DNA of 60,000 nucleotides from Strigamia acuminata (taxonomy: Eukaryota; Arthropoda; Chilopoda; Geophilomorpha; Linotaeniidae), in the NCBI GenBank assembly GCA_949358305.1, contig OX442314.1, positions 35,585,608-35,645,607 of the forward strand, read 5' to 3'. Numbering within the stretch: the stretch's first letter is position 1; each line of letters starts with the position of its first letter. Positions 1 through 11,012 of the stretch are shown piece after piece. The translations under genes and the position numbers were made by a program. The notes beneath the pieces are model-generated. The model did no database searches. It worked only from the letters and a program-made list of their open reading frames with translations, and was not told where the DNA came from.

Positions 1-1
1 C

Positions 2-512
2 ACCCTATGGAATTCGAGGATAGATGATTATGACGCAAAGGAACAAAATATTTCTACAGATGATGGAATTCAAGAGTCCCAAATAATAAGCCTGGAGAGT
101 CATTTTGCAGATGATGAAATCATCTTAAAGGTGTCTGACAGCAATGTTGAGGAAAATTATACTCCTGCACAAACAACAGCTTCAAGTGTAACAACTGGGG
201 TGTCAAGTGGAAACAGCATATTTGGACCACGTCCTAAGATCATAAAACCAAATTATAAACGAAATGCAGTCCGTGAATTACAGGAAACTATAATGGAAGC
301 ATCAAATCGATTTTCAGGTCCGTTGTCAAGCAGTGAAACTGAAGAAAAACGCATACGCTTAAAAGAACACCATTTGGAATGGGAGATTGAAAAGCACAAA
401 ATATAAGAGAAAAGATTTCATGATACGCGAGTTTGAAATTGAGAAAGAGAAAATGAAACAACAACATGAATTAGAACTTGCAAAAATGAGCAGTAAGACT
501 AATTTAAATTAA
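2..512 (+). pseudogene. Myb/SANT-type protein, C-terminal coiled-coil part, frameshifted
   Basis: An open frame runs from the left edge of the window (base 2) to a stop at 404-406. It is acidic and Ser/Thr-rich, then becomes a charged Lys/Glu helix (EEKRIRLKEHHLEWEIEKHK). The helix continues in another frame from about 405 (KRKDFMIREFEIEKEK) to a TAA at 510-512, so one small indel near 404 breaks the frame. A basic linker followed by a C-terminal charged helix is typical of Myb/SANT-like (MSANTD or Harbinger-associated) proteins. The DNA-binding half would lie left of the window. That assignment is by style only; the frameshift is seen directly. Confidence 0.45.
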
Positions 513-736
513 TATGGATTCATTTATTTGTTTTGTTTATTTTTCAAAGTTGAATACATTATCAAAATTATAATTAAATTAAATTTTAATTGCATAAACC
601 ATAGGTATCATGCTTAAAACATGGCGGACATTCTCATGCCTTTTACGAAGGTAAAAAGAATCAACAAACGAATTGCAAACAATGGTATCCGAGTCAAATG
701 AAGCACTGAGAAAACAAAGGTATTTGCAAGATACAT
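513..736. other. AT-rich spacer, no gene seen
   Basis: A short AT-rich stretch after the first gene relic. No open frame, repeat or recognisable signal was seen. Confidence 0.4.
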
Positions 737-1107
737 ATGGCTGATAATTTCAATTTCTTTAAGGTAAGATAAATCTCAAAGATTTTGTATACTAAAAATT
801 ACATGCTAATTCTTTTCAGACATCTGTGAAAACAGATTTTTTTAAGAAATTCCTTGCCAACAACAAAACTTATGAAAAGTTTACGCTCACACAATTGAAA
901 AAAAAAATTGCCAGCATTTATAAAAAGACTAGGACTTGGCTCAACCATACTGATGAAGGATTAGACCGATGGGAGAAATTTTTAACATTTCAAGGAATTG
1001 AGTTATTTTTATTAATTCATTTTGATAATAATTCTAATTTTTTTTTTAAAATCCAATTAGAAATTTATTTGGATACATTTCTTGTAAAATCAATTCTATA
1101 CACCTAA
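737..1107 (+). CDS. Small two-exon Myb/SANT-like protein fragment
   Basis: Exon 1 is 737-763 (ATG, nine codons, MADNFNFFK). A 56-bp intron (764-819) has a GTAAGA donor and a TTTTCAG acceptor, and exon 2 runs in the same frame from 820 to a stop at 1107. The protein has a Lys-rich segment (LTQLKKKIASIYKKTRTWLN) resembling the last helix of Myb/SANT-like DNA-binding domains. After about residue 50 it becomes Phe/Asn/Leu-rich, translated from AT-rich DNA, so the true exon 2 may end earlier; there is a good acceptor (TTTTATTTCCAG) near 1137. The splice structure is convincing. The family is uncertain, and it could be part of the same gene as the relic at 2-512. Confidence 0.4.
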
Positions 1108-1140
1108 AAATTAATTTGTCTTTTTTTTATTTCCAGATAA

Positions 1141-2335
1141 AGTCCTAGCCAAGTGTCCTTGGCTGATATTGTCGCTGTAAATAGAAGGGTTTTTTGTTTG
1201 AATTTGAGGGTGGGGAAAGTTATTCACTTGCAGGAAGAGCAAGCTTCAGTATTGGCTCATACTGTTGAAAGGGTATCATTAAGTACTAGGGTTTTAGAGT
1301 TCCTATCGAAGCGGACGGATGATCTGGAGGATGAGATAAAATTGGCTTTTGTATGGGTTAATCTGCAGACACACTTAAGGAGAACGCATCACTTGTTGTC
1401 AGTGTTTTATGAATTAATGCAGTTGAGAGGCGCTTTGGATGTGACAGCAACACATAAGTTGAGCACTATTTTCTACCCCTTGCGTTGTTTATGTCAGTGT
1501 TGAAAAGGATAAGAGATCAGTTGCCTTTGCACAGGAATATGATTGTTCCGCCCAACCTGTACAGATATTACAGTGGAGTTATTGTCCAACCGTATGCGAC
1601 AGTTGGTTGACTGCGACTGGCTATCCACATTCCATTATGATCCGTGAATGGGGCATTTGAAGTTTACAGAGTTTTACCAATTCTTGTATTAGACCAAGTA
1701 ACGGGGTTCTCAGTCTCCAATGGTCATTTCGCATGAATTCATTGGGATTGCAGAGAATAATCCAGCTTACATGTTGCTAGATGGTGCGGCATGGTTGCAG
1801 GTCTTATATAATATTAATGTTAATTATTGGTTTTTATATTATTTTTTATATAAAGTGTTATAAGTAAATTGATATGGATAATATGATAAGAACAAACCTG
1901 AGAGGAATGTAACAAGATGAGTGTAATTGAAATATTGTATTGTATTGTTCCAATTTTAAATGAGTCATGATGATTCAGGAGTGAGTCAGAAGGAGAACTG
2001 ATATCAACTTGAATCGAGAGAGACAGAGCTTCACTTCTCGCTGTGACTCGCACAAATTACATTGGTTTACCAGTAACACGGTTTGGAAACTCGGCACCAG
2101 CCGCGCGTTACAATAGGTATAGTGTCTCGAAGTGTGAGGACACTGTGTTTAAGGTCTGTGCTCCGGAGGCCACCATTTTGGCACACCCATTGTCCAGCCA
2201 GCTGTGATTTTTTCTTGTATAAATAAGTATTGTGACATGGTCATGAAGGGAGAGCGACTCGTTTTTCGTCGCGTTAGTATGGAAAGAGATTGGGCATATC
2301 ACTTGCCCAGCAAAGAGAAAATGACCATGACCTAG
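1141..2335 (+). pseudogene. Envelope-like (retroviral/errantivirus F-type) gene relic, copy 1
   Basis: An open frame at 1141-1503 encodes a helical protein with long Leu/Val heptad-like stretches. Further homologous pieces follow in broken frames to about 2335, including a stretch with spaced cysteines (KCEDTVFKVCA near 2134-2165). Pieces at 1451-1519 and 2135-2332 recur at 23670-23734 and 23735-23935. There they lead into a Pro/Gly/Cys segment (VLKVPPGCKLFGLGF) and then a 3' LTR. Position just before an LTR, the helical N-terminal part and the Cys spacing suggest an envelope fusion-type protein of an env-bearing LTR retroelement. It is decayed by stops and frameshifts. The identification is by pattern; an unrelated structural gene is possible. 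Confidence 0.35.
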
Positions 2336-3540
2336 GTCGGCAATTGAAATTGAGTGTAGGCACTGCTTCACCGTCGGAGCTGTTGGTGTGGCTCGCCGTA
2401 CCAACAGCTAAGGCTCGGCTCATAATGTTCATACGGCCGCCGATGGAATGACATCTCATCTCATTATCTCACACTCGCACGGTCACAGTACGCAACGTTT
2501 GCGACCCGGCAACCGGTCAAGCAATGGGCAGATCCGCGAGTGGATGACGTCAAGGTGGTGTTCCTGTACGACACGTCCCAGCAGCATGATTGATGACACA
2601 ACGTAATGGACTTCTCTTTTTTTTGGACAGTTTGGACAGTTTTGGACAGTTTTGTTTCGATGAGGAATGAGTTAAAATCGTTGATAACCGCGTAAATCTG
2701 TGACTCTGCAATCTGTGACTCTGCAATTCGGTATTTTGACCGCATTTTGTTTCGGTGCGCTGTTCCTCGCACGTTTTCCGAATAACAGCATTAAATTCCG
2801 TCGGATCTTGCACGTTTTACGGATAACAGCATTAAATTCCGTCGGATCTTGTACGTTTTCCCTATCACAGCATTAAATTCCGTCATCGAGTACTTACTGT
2901 GTCCATATTAGATCTTTCACTCACTCACCGAGTGCATGCAGTTCATCATCAGAGACGGAGACGCCATTCTAAACTGGAGTACAGTAACCGCATCGAGCAC
3001 GGAAAGCCAGCACGGAAAACCGTATTGTTCGTCTCAATAATGTGATGTGTTTATCTCAATAATGTTGTGATGCGTTTATAGTTAAGTTTGTTAATTTTAT
3101 GGGTCAGTTCCCAATGTGAACTGCGCGGTGTTACGGTTGGCTCTTTGGTCGTCTTGTTGAGGTCCTGCTGGAAAGTGGTCCCGCGTTCCTTTTCTTGATT
3201 CTAGAGTTTGCTTAGGAGTGGTCACCCCTCTCTCTTTTTGGACAGCCTTCCTTACGGGCTGAGCTGGAGAGTGGGTGCGAGGGTCTGTGCCTCAATGGCC
3301 GCTGCGCTTGACCGTTCGCCTCTCAGTGGACTGGCCATCTGTTTGGTGAGTAATTCCTCTTTGTTCAAAGAGTTCTCACCTAGGGATCCCTTTAGGTAGT
3401 ACTCATTGTTGGGTTGTATTTGTTGGCACAGTCTCGAAAAGTTGGTCTCAATATAGGTATTAGTGAGAACTCATCTCTCCATACTCCGTACTTTAAAAAT
3501 TAAAGTATAAAATTTGTATTTTTAATTAAAAAGGGAGTCC
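2336..3540. other. Intergenic, with short tandem repeats
   Basis: No convincing gene. It holds small tandem repeats (around 2630-2655, 2697-2730 and 2770-2886, listed separately) and a pyrimidine-rich stretch around 3180-3400. Short open frames on both strands here look incidental. Confidence 0.4.
2770..2886. repeat. 41-bp tandem repeat, about 3 copies
   Basis: Units begin at 2770, 2811 and 2852, each containing CACGTTTT-type sequence followed by AACAGCATTAAATTCCGTC. The third copy is diverged. A separate 16-bp duplication (CTGTGACTCTGCAAT) lies just upstream at about 2700-2727, and GGACAGTTT is repeated three times near 2630-2652. Confidence 0.85.
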
Positions 3541-3544
3541 TACA

Positions 3545-3880
3545 ACGGTGCAGAAAATAAAATTGAAAGTTCTACCACGTGAAAAGTGTACAAATGCTTT
3601 TAAGAAATTGCATCAAACCATATGTTTAAATTCAAACAAAGAAGCAGCAAAACCATGTCCAGTGAGAATAATTTTACTTCTTGATTATAATTAGAAACAT
3701 AGAACAAGTAACCAACTTTGTTTGATTTTGTAGGGAGACTCAGGATCACCGTATGTGATAAAGGAACATGCACGATGGAATATAATCAGAGTACATTCGT
3801 TTAGTCCTAAAGTATGTGCACAACATGGTAATTGGAAAGCAGTTGCTACACGCGTTGATTATTACTACGATTGGAGCTAG
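3545..3880 (+). CDS. S1-family serine protease, C-terminal two exons
   Basis: Exon A, from about 3545 to 3661, reads in frame through VLPREKC and a second Cys to PCP. A 72-bp intron (3662-3733, GTGAGA...TTTTGTAG) is phase 0. Exon B, 3734-3880, begins GDSGSP, the catalytic-serine motif of S1 peptidases (usually GDSGGP), and ends AVATRVDYYYDWS before TAG, matching the family's terminal YTRV...W helix. The position six residues before the catalytic Ser is Lys rather than Asp, so trypsin-like specificity is not expected. The N-terminal part with the catalytic His and Asp is not seen upstream in this window, so this is a partial gene or a relic. Both exons are free of stops. No transposon frame explains it. 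Confidence 0.8.
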
Positions 3881-4212
3881 AGGGTCTAAATTTTGTCCTC
3901 ATTAATTAAAATCGTTTTTCTTATTTTTTGTTTGTTTACTGTTGTGTCTTTACTAAAAAAGAGTCCATTAAATGCTTCCAGTTTTTACCGATGAGCGAAC
4001 ACAGGTTACACTTTGGAATGATCATACATAAGTGAGTGATGACTGTCATCTTAAGGTTACGTACTAACTCGTTTACAATGGTTATCCCCAGAGAGCGTTA
4101 ATATCATTACATCATTATGTGTCGTAACACTACTACATCACATTTGCTACTTTGAATTTGTAACATTTAAAATGGTGGTGATTTCTTAGATTGAATGTCA
4201 GTCGGTTATGCT
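3881..4212. other. AT-rich spacer, nothing recognised
   Basis: No open frame or repeat of note was seen between the protease stop and the antisense frames that begin near 4213. Confidence 0.4.
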
Positions 4213-4258
4213 TCAAATAGGAAGGCATACAGAATTTTCTTCACAGAAACTCAAAAGG

Positions 4259-4890
4259 TTATGGAAAAAATATGTATGTATGTAAAATATGTATGTATGT
4301 ATGCATGTATGTAAAATATGTATTGCGATCGCCGGTCCGAACTGCCTGCGATGATAAAACTTCGTGAATGTTACTATTGCAAGTGTACGTTCGTGTACTT
4401 GACCTGCCTCCAGGATCATTTGAAGAATCATCAAATTTAGGTTTTGACCGTTGCTCATTTTCGAAAGTTCCTTGAAACTCTGTATAGTTGGACACTTTAC
4501 TGTGAAATTCGGTGTCTGCACGAATCAGGTTCAACAATTCACTCACTCCGTGGGAACCGGAATGATGTTCACCAGCTTTCTGCCTAATGTTTAACAGCAT
4601 GCACGTGCTGAGCCTCTTGTCCGATCCCCAACGTATTTCTTGTGTTCCTTAAGCGCAGGCGCAAACATATTGGAAAACATTTGAGAGAATAATTTCGAAT
4701 TTTTCTCGTCTGTCTGGCAGTACTTTTTGTTGCTTTTCGTCGTTCCCCACTCGAAAGTCCTCGGACGTGGACGTTGATTTTTACTCGGCGAATTTTCTGT
4801 ATAATTCATCGGGAAATTGATTAATTTATCCAATATCGCACGATGGAAAACTCGAATAATTACCAGTTTCCTTTTCCGAGTCTGATTCAT
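4259..4890 (-). pseudogene. Unrecognised basic protein on minus strand, broken frame
   Basis: Two minus-strand frames, 4890-4591 and 4600-4259, are adjacent and overlap by about 10 bases. Together they encode a Lys/Arg/Ser/Asn-rich hydrophilic protein starting MNQTRKRKLVII. The composition suggests a real decayed coding region, such as a Gag-like or nuclear protein, but no motif is recognisable. The end near 4260-4320 runs into a GTATGTAT-rich simple repeat. Function unknown. Confidence 0.25.
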
Positions 4891-5068
4891 CGTTCATTCT
4901 CAAGTGGTCGAGATAAATCTCGTCAAAAGTTCAAAGAGAGACAGACGCCCAGCCACCGTACTAAATGTTCGAACATTTGACTGTTTATTTTGTGGGAAGA
5001 TGTCAAAGTCTATCTTTTCCGACAGAAATTATCGGGTTCATTTCATGTGAACCAGCACCAAGAAAGTG

Positions 5069-5240
5069 TATAAAAGACTCCACCAAACCACAGCCAGCAT
5101 AAACTTCAGTCATGGCAGAAAGACATGCACAATTCCGGCGGCCATGTTTTATTCTTGAAAATTTGGAAGCAAGTGACCTCACTGGTCATACAAAAGATAA
5201 TAGAGCAAATCATTCAATCTGTCATTCGATGACAGTATAA
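5069..5240 (+). promoter_or_regulatory. TATA box followed by a small ORF
   Basis: A strong TATA-type motif (GTATAAAAGAC, core 5069-5076) lies about 36 bases before an ATG at 5112. The ATG opens a 42-codon frame ending at 5240 (starts MAERHAQFRR). Spacing is compatible with a core promoter, perhaps of an old retroelement leader. No homology is recognised, so promoter function is only inferred. Confidence 0.3.
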
Positions 5241-5299
5241 GTTTACGCAATACATTTGAACAGAATGAATCCATATAACATAAATCTACGGTAGTTCTA

Positions 5300-5860
5300 A
5301 TAAGGCATACACTTTATACAATTAGATTCTTCAAGGGAACAAAGAATAGAAGCCTAGCTTACACTAAAAGGAACGAGCCATTAGTGGGACATGTGGACGC
5401 TTCATGGAATGGAAAGAATGACGAGGAAAAATCCACGGGCGGGGCGATTTTCACTCTTTTTGGATCAGCAATTAGTTGGAAGTCTACAAAGCAGTCAGTG
5501 GTGATTTTGTCCATGTGTGAGGCCGAGTATAAGGCAATGTGCGATGGGTTCAAAGAGGGAAAATGGCTGTTGAATCTCTTAACTGAAATTGGAATGGAAA
5601 GCTTATGTCGGACGCCGATTACAATTCATTGCGATAGCACTTCGGCGATTGGGTTGGCAAACGGTGTAATTAATCGAAGTAAAAGCAAACACATCGAATT
5701 AAGATTTTACTACGTCAAAGACGAAATTGAAAAGAAAAACTTTATTTTAGAATTAACGGGTACAATGAATATGTTTGCAGATTTTCTTACTAAGCCCTTG
5801 GATCGTGAAGAACTACTGAAAAATGCAGGAGTTGGATTAAAAATCATTAGCTTGTTTTGA
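5300..5860 (+). CDS. Ty1/copia pol, C-terminal end: RNase H domain (partial)
   Basis: The frame is continuous from about 5300, upstream of a GTG at 5384. It contains RFFKGTKNRSLAY, the linker typical of copia RT to RNase H (usually LRYLKGT). Then come the RNase H motifs: GHVDASWNG, AISWKSTKQSVV, MCEAEYKA, HCDSTSAIGLA, KSKHIELRFYYVKDE and ADFLTKPLDRE. It ends with a stop at 5860. Only the last ~185 residues of pol are present; gag, protease, integrase and most of RT are missing upstream. A polypurine tract and LTR follow directly, so this is the intact 3' end of a copia element. Confidence 0.92.
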   Translation: MRHTLYTIRFFKGTKNRSLAYTKRNEPLVGHVDASWNGKNDEEKSTGGAIFTLFGSAISWKSTKQSVVILSMCEAEYKAMCDGFKEGKWLLNLLTEIGMESLCRTPITIHCDSTSAIGLANGVINRSKSKHIELRFYYVKDEIEKKNFILELTGTMNMFADFLTKPLDREELLKNAGVGLKIISLF

Positions 5861-5882
5861 ATTTTGATCTATGATTAACCGC

Positions 5883-5894
5883 AAGGAGGGGAAA
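5883..5894 (+). promoter_or_regulatory. Polypurine tract of copia element
   Basis: AAGGAGGGGAAA lies immediately before the TG that opens the 3' LTR, the expected position and composition for the plus-strand primer. Confidence 0.8.
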
Positions 5895-6094
5895 TGTTAA
5901 GTGTTTTTATTTGCTTCTTTAATCATAGATGGTGCTATATGCCAATATGTTAACCAATAATTATCACTCTGTTTTCTTTGTAATCTCTCACTATGTATAA
6001 CCGTTGGATCTATTCAACCTGTGAATTTTCCACTTGTACAATTGTGCTTGTTTCAACTTCACAATGCAGCCTAAGGATTTTATTCACACCAACA
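5895..6094 (+). mobile_element. Ty1/copia 3' LTR (200 bp)
   Basis: Begins TGTTAAGTG directly after the polypurine tract and ends CACCAACA, giving TG...CA ends and a length normal for copia LTRs. A TATA-like CTATGTATAA lies near 5990. The 5' LTR is absent, so no target duplication can be checked. Confidence 0.8.
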
Positions 6095-6099
6095 AGTAT

Positions 6100-6180
6100 G
6101 TACAGTGTAGTATGACAGTGACAGTATGACAGTGACAGTATGACAGTATGACAGTCGTATGACAGTGAAGTATGACAGTG
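6100..6180. repeat. GTATGACAGT tandem repeat
   Basis: About eight imperfect copies of a 10-15 bp unit (GTATGACAGTGACA) directly follow the copia LTR. Confidence 0.85.
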
Positions 6181-7800
6181 CGAAACGCTTGCACACGACT
6201 GACAAATGCGACGGGCGGATTGCTCGACGAGATACCAATAGACTTAAAAAAAACTAAATCGCCATAAAGCGCAACTTTTGGCAAAGAAAGAGACTTTAAT
6301 GAGTTTAGATGAAAAAGTTTATAATCTGACGGCGGACCAAGACTCATCGATCAAGTAGAATCCCTGACCCAACGAGTAGACAAAGAATTGCAAAATGAAA
6401 TAGGCCAGGTTAACCAGGCGATGGTAGCCACGAACCAGAATAAATTAGGAGGAGACCATCACTGCCCAAATGATGCTTAACCAGCAAGCCATAACCGCGC
6501 AGATAGCGGCACAGGTAATAATAATAAACGAGTTATTTGCATTGCAAAAATAGTACCACGAGTGCGAGCTACATGTACGCAGTTTAGCAGTTTAGACTCT
6601 AAACTGTTTAGAGAATTTGGAAATTGAAGTGGCGACATTTGGTGCATTGTTGTGCCTCAAATTAATGTCCGCTGTTGTAGTGGACCACACATCACAATCG
6701 AAAGTTTGATATTTCTTTGGTATTTAAGCTTTTATTTGTTCAGTACAATATTTGTTTGCACGAAAGTACGTGCGTACAGACCTTCAATAGTGTCTTTATA
6801 CTACCAGCTTTTCGGGTGTTAATTAAAAAACCAGTTGCAAAGGTTGCAAACTTTGCCAAATTGGATTAAAAAAAACAAAGACTGGTCAAAGAAATATAAT
6901 GAAAACGAAATGAAACGTCGAAGCAATGAAATGTTGTTAATGCCCACCAGCCTTGCAATTGATGTATAGGTACTGGTATCAGTAGTTATGGTATAAGTAT
7001 CATATGGTATATCATATCATATGGTATAAGTAGTTGTCAAAATTTAGATTTGCTGCCTGTATCTGCTCCATTAAAACGAAATGTTGTATATCAATGAAAT
7101 GTCGAAGCAATGAAATGTTGCTAATGCCCACCAACCTTGCAATTAATGCAGGTATCGGTAGTTATGTTGGTATCAGTAGTTGTCAAATGTTGCATATGTA
7201 AGTAAATGTGGGTATTACTGGTAGACAGATGTTGTATAGGTCAGACATTAAATCCGAAAATTCAAAGAAAGGTGCGACCATCGGCTATAGCCAGATGATA
7301 TTATCCACATATCAAAGAGCACCGCTAACTTGTAAGTTAATTCCTTTGCAACATACAATTTTTCATCTTATTCCCAAAGTACTTTAAACACCGTACCAGA
7401 GTTGTCAAAACTGATGTAACTGTGTGCAGACGTTGGATTAAATCACATTTATTCATACGTGAATAAATAAAGGCATATCAATATACATTAATACAAATTA
7501 TCTCAACAAAAACGCCAGCAGAGTTCCCTTTGGTAATCGGGGGTCTTTTCTTCAAATTTTGTTGAAAAAAAGTCGAAGCAATGAAAAAATTGTCACAGTA
7601 TTGAGTAAACACGGGAATATAGTTTGGGAAGGAATAGAAATAGAATTGCTGTCTGTATACCGAAAATCTCTTCGATATGTATAACGGGCTCGACATTATT
7701 GACTTCTCATAATAACACAACAAACACAACATGATACGGAGTGAAGCAACAACATGCATTAGAATGAAAAGTCCAAAAATGGTGTAGTATTACCTGAAAA
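6181..7800. other. Degenerate retroelement debris and AT-rich spacer
   Basis: Around 6350-6560 broken frames encode a Gln/Asn/Thr-rich helix (LNQQAITAQIAAQV), possibly from a Gag or envelope stalk. 6900-7040 and 7078-7190 are diverged copies of one segment (shared GTCGAAGCAATGAAATGTTG and AATGCCCACCA). The rest shows nothing recognisable. Confidence 0.35.
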
Positions 7801-7805
7801 ACGTC

Positions 7806-8456
7806 ATGCAGCAAGCAGAGGAACAGCAAATTAATGCCGGATACGACCTCAGTGAAATAAAAATGAAAACAGATGAAACAGTGGACGACTACATCGATCG
7901 TGCCATCGGAATTCAGACACGTGTATGCCATTTCGAGTCAACCATCAGCATCCTCTTACAGCATTTGACGACGAGGCACAACATGAGGGCACCGGCGTAC
8001 CACCTCAGGGAGCCTATTGTGGCACCCGGAAGATCGATAATGGATTGGAACCGAGAGGCCTTGTCAGATACCTAGGAAAGCAAGCAAGGGACCTGACCTT
8101 TCATCAGAGAGCACATGCGGTGCGTCCCCTGATCGAGGGCAAGCAGATCATTGGAATGGTGGCGTGGAGAGCCGGCGAGACGGCAGACCAGAGCGACAGG
8201 GTTAGCCTGGTTGACATCCCACCACTCCCACAGGGACTTTCACGAAAGGACTATTTGATCGCTATTGCTAAGGAAGGAGAACTACAGACAACCACAACCG
8301 ACACACACGAGTAAGATCATCACCCTATTGATTACACCTGGCCAGAGAGGAGATCAACCTGAGATAAGTGCTGACACAGCCCCTTACTTGACAGCCAGGG
8401 ACCACCCCATCATCCTCAGAGAAGGAAGCCCTAGACAAAGACCAGACGACCCATAG
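7806..8456 (+). pseudogene. Unrecognised, probably retroelement-derived, frameshifted ORFs
   Basis: Successive overlapping frames at 7806-8075, 7925-8314 and 8265-8456 look like one coding region with at least two frameshifts. The first part (MKTDETVDDYIDRAIGIQ) resembles the helical region of copia-type Gag proteins. The second (PPLPQGLSRKDYLIAIAKE) and the Pro/Thr-rich tail are not recognised. Base composition is more GC-rich than the surroundings, supporting a coding origin. Function unknown. Confidence 0.3.
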
Positions 8457-9189
8457 ATTCACTATGTGAACAAACTGTTAAAATAGATTTAACCACCTCT
8501 CCTTCTCATTTGACTGAAACCGAGATAACCCCCCTGATTTTGCCCATATTTTTGACTTATACATATTCTGTTTTGCCTTTGTTGGTTATTACGTTCTATT
8601 GTGCGTCAAGATTTGACGCACTATCACGCTTTAGTTGGTTGCCCTATGAGCAACATGGAATTCCTATATGGTATTAAATTACTGGGTGACCATGTAAAGC
8701 TTCTTTTGGCTAAGACCCAAGAGAAGCAGGATGGCAATGGAGTTGACAGATAGGTTTTGTTGCCTCAACCCAACTTTGCCACCCTGGCTTTGTTGGTGGA
8801 TTTTCCCGCCAAAATCCCACAACCCTTTGTGAACTGGACTCAATGACCTTTGACCCTGGAAATACAAGATTAGGTAAGCCAAAGTTACATTTATCTCCTT
8901 AGTTTACTTATTAGAAAGACCAACCCCGCCGCAAGAGAGAAGAGAGAGAGAGAGGAAAAACCACTCTAATTATCCAGACAGCAGTGACAGGTTGTAAACA
9001 AACACTCATGAAACAACATTTTATGTGCTTTCAAAATTATTATTCCTTCCAATTGCTGGTTGGCTTTCTTTCGGGTATTTTGGGGGTAATTATTGTGTGG
9101 AGGAGGTTAATTTGAGCAGGCTCTGAGTGAGCCCAAAATTGTTTTCACTATTGTACCTTTTGGGGGCTTTTGTTGGGAAATAAAGGTGT
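8457..9189. other. Spacer, possibly part of an old LTR
   Basis: Contains a perfect 9-bp hairpin at 8601-8621 (GTGCGTCAA/TTGACGCAC), a GA-rich run near 8936-8960 and an AATAAA-type signal at about 9178. No gene was seen. It could be the U3 of the LTR relic that follows, but no boundary is visible. Confidence 0.3.
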
Positions 9190-9339
9190 TTTTGAGAGAA
9201 TCACGCCTCTTGTTTGTCATTCACACACACTTGCCGTGCACTTATAAGTTTATCACTCAACTCAATTGGGTAAGGAACCTGAAGGGGAAAAATAAGGTCA
9301 GTAATAAATTATCTATTATCAATTTATATAACACTACAC

Positions 9340-9673
9340 AAGTGCACGTGTTCTGCATAACTCAAAGGAGTATTACTTAGAATTTAGTCACAGTTAAATG
9401 CTTTTAGTTGGGTTAAAATGGTTTTAAATAATTTTAAATGGTTTTGACTTGGACTTTTGTTTCATTTCTGGAATTTGAGTTCTTGTTGAATATTGGTACC
9501 GGTAGTTTATCACAGGATTAAAATTGTTTAAGTACAGTTCTGTTGGTATAGACAATTGGTGTACTGGCTTTAATTGATATTAGGCCAGGTTTAGATTTTG
9601 AATTAGGCATTTCCTGTGTGCACCTGTTGTTGGAAGAGTTTGATTCCATTTTGCATCACTATCCATTCATTGG
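9340..9673 (+). mobile_element. LTR relic, related to LTR at 35.3-35.8 kb
   Basis: The segment from GTTCTGCATAACTCAA (about 9348) to TTGCATCACTATCCATTCA (about 9670) aligns by eye with 35395-35808, including shared CACAGTTAAAT, TTGGGTTAAAAT and CATTTCCTGTGTGCA. The left end is not defined. Confidence 0.55.
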
Positions 9674-9674
9674 T

Positions 9675-9743
9675 ATGGCTGAGCCAGAGAAAGAAGAGGT
9701 TACACCAGCTATGAAAGGCCTTGTCCCAAAATTCATTTTTTGA
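9675..9743 (+). pseudogene. Start of a retrotransposon Gag, truncated
   Basis: ATG at 9675 opens a 22-codon frame (MAEPEKEEVTPAMKGLVPKF) whose end matches the beginning of the Gag relic near 37980-38035 (ITPSMMQSLVPKF). A stop follows two codons later. It sits directly after the LTR relic, as expected for a Gag start, and the rest of the gene is lost. Confidence 0.5.
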
Positions 9744-9896
9744 CTGAATAAATCAATTTCAGTGCCTAAATAAACAATGTTATTTTTTTTCTTCTTATTT
9801 TTATTAAGACAAATGGCTTGTAATTTCTAGCAGCCACATCTCAACCACTTGTCCAACGGCGTGAGTGAATATAAAGGTTGGGTCAAGTCGCACATA

Positions 9897-10595
9897 AGGC
9901 ACTACGCAAAAAAAATATATAGAAAAGGTGGCCAATACCTAATGAATTATTACCTGAGATGCATTGATGTTGTGTGTAGTGGGCGAGTCATATAATTATA
10001 ACCCACAGACAAAGCTTAGTAAAATTACGCAACCACACATTGCAGAACATGCCGAAGCAACAAATGAGATTGCTAACAGACAATTCGCTGTTGCTGTTAA
10101 AAGAAAAGCAGAAATGGAACCATCGACCGGATTACGAAAAATATATGACAACGCTGTAGTTGCACATCCAGACCTAACCATTTCATTTAGACACATAGTT
10201 CCAGCCATGTCAAAAAGACGTAAAGCAAATTTTCCAACTTTACCAAACACAATTCAGGAGTTGGAACAAGTCATCCCAACATTTTCGTACGGCAGAACGA
10301 TAGCCAACAAAGGATTCTTCCGCGGTTGTATTTGCGCGCCAGAGTAATGTTTGCAGGGGACAAAATGCTGGAGGTAGCCAAAAATTCATCTAAATTCCAA
10401 ATGGATGGCACATTCAAAGTTGTCCCGAAGCTATTTTATCAGCTATTTACCATTTTCGTCGAGAAGAATGATGTCATGTTACTGTCACAAGTGGAAATTG
10501 GCAGCCCCGTGCTTCACTGCAGTACACATCAAAAATGCAGTTGTAGAGATTGGCCTCGTTTTGGACACTCACACACCTGTTGCATGACCAATTAG
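9897..10595 (+). pseudogene. FLYWCH zinc finger / MULE transposase relic
   Basis: Around 9910-9965 a frame reads GGQYLMNYYLRCIDVVCSGRV, the second half of a FLYWCH finger (aromatic core, RC, C.GRV). After a frameshift, 9985-10347 has the helical linker typical of these transposases (QFAVAVKRKAE, LRKIYD, RKANFPTLPNT). A further frame (10326-10595) begins at the start of a MULE transposase catalytic domain (KFQMDGTFKVVPKLFYQLF, with the first catalytic Asp in the DGTF motif). At least two frameshifts and loss of the rest of the catalytic domain make it inactive. FLYWCH-MULE genes are common in invertebrate Mutator-like transposons. Confidence 0.75.
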
Positions 10596-10990
10596 TGAGT
10601 CATAGTTCTGAGAACTGGACAATTATGAGACTAGAGATGGGAGGAGCTGCATGCATCAGTAACTCTCAATGGTGCACATGAATTAGCACCTGTGATGACA
10701 CTGCCAGGATTAGCAGGGGTTGGAACTCACATTCCAACACCTGTGAAAAAGCAGTGAAACCACAGTTGCACACCAATGCTCAAGCACCAATGCTCAAGCA
10801 GACAACAGCACCTTGAGGCGTGCTTCAGTCAAATCCAAGTTTGTTTACAATTCTCACTCTCAGTCGTGACCGTGATTCTTCGTGATTCTTCTCACTCCGC
10901 ATAATATTGGCCGTGATTCATGTCGAAACCAAGGCGCTCAACCTTGGTCGAGACAACTAGATTCCAGGTTTTAGTCCGTTGTCAAGGATA
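10596..10990. other. Spacer, nothing recognised
   Basis: Contains short direct repeats (AAGCACCAATGCTC twice near 10775-10800; CGTGATTCTT twice near 10870-10890). No gene seen. Confidence 0.35.
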
Positions 10991-11012
10991 AACAAGAGTT
11001 TGTTGAACCGAT

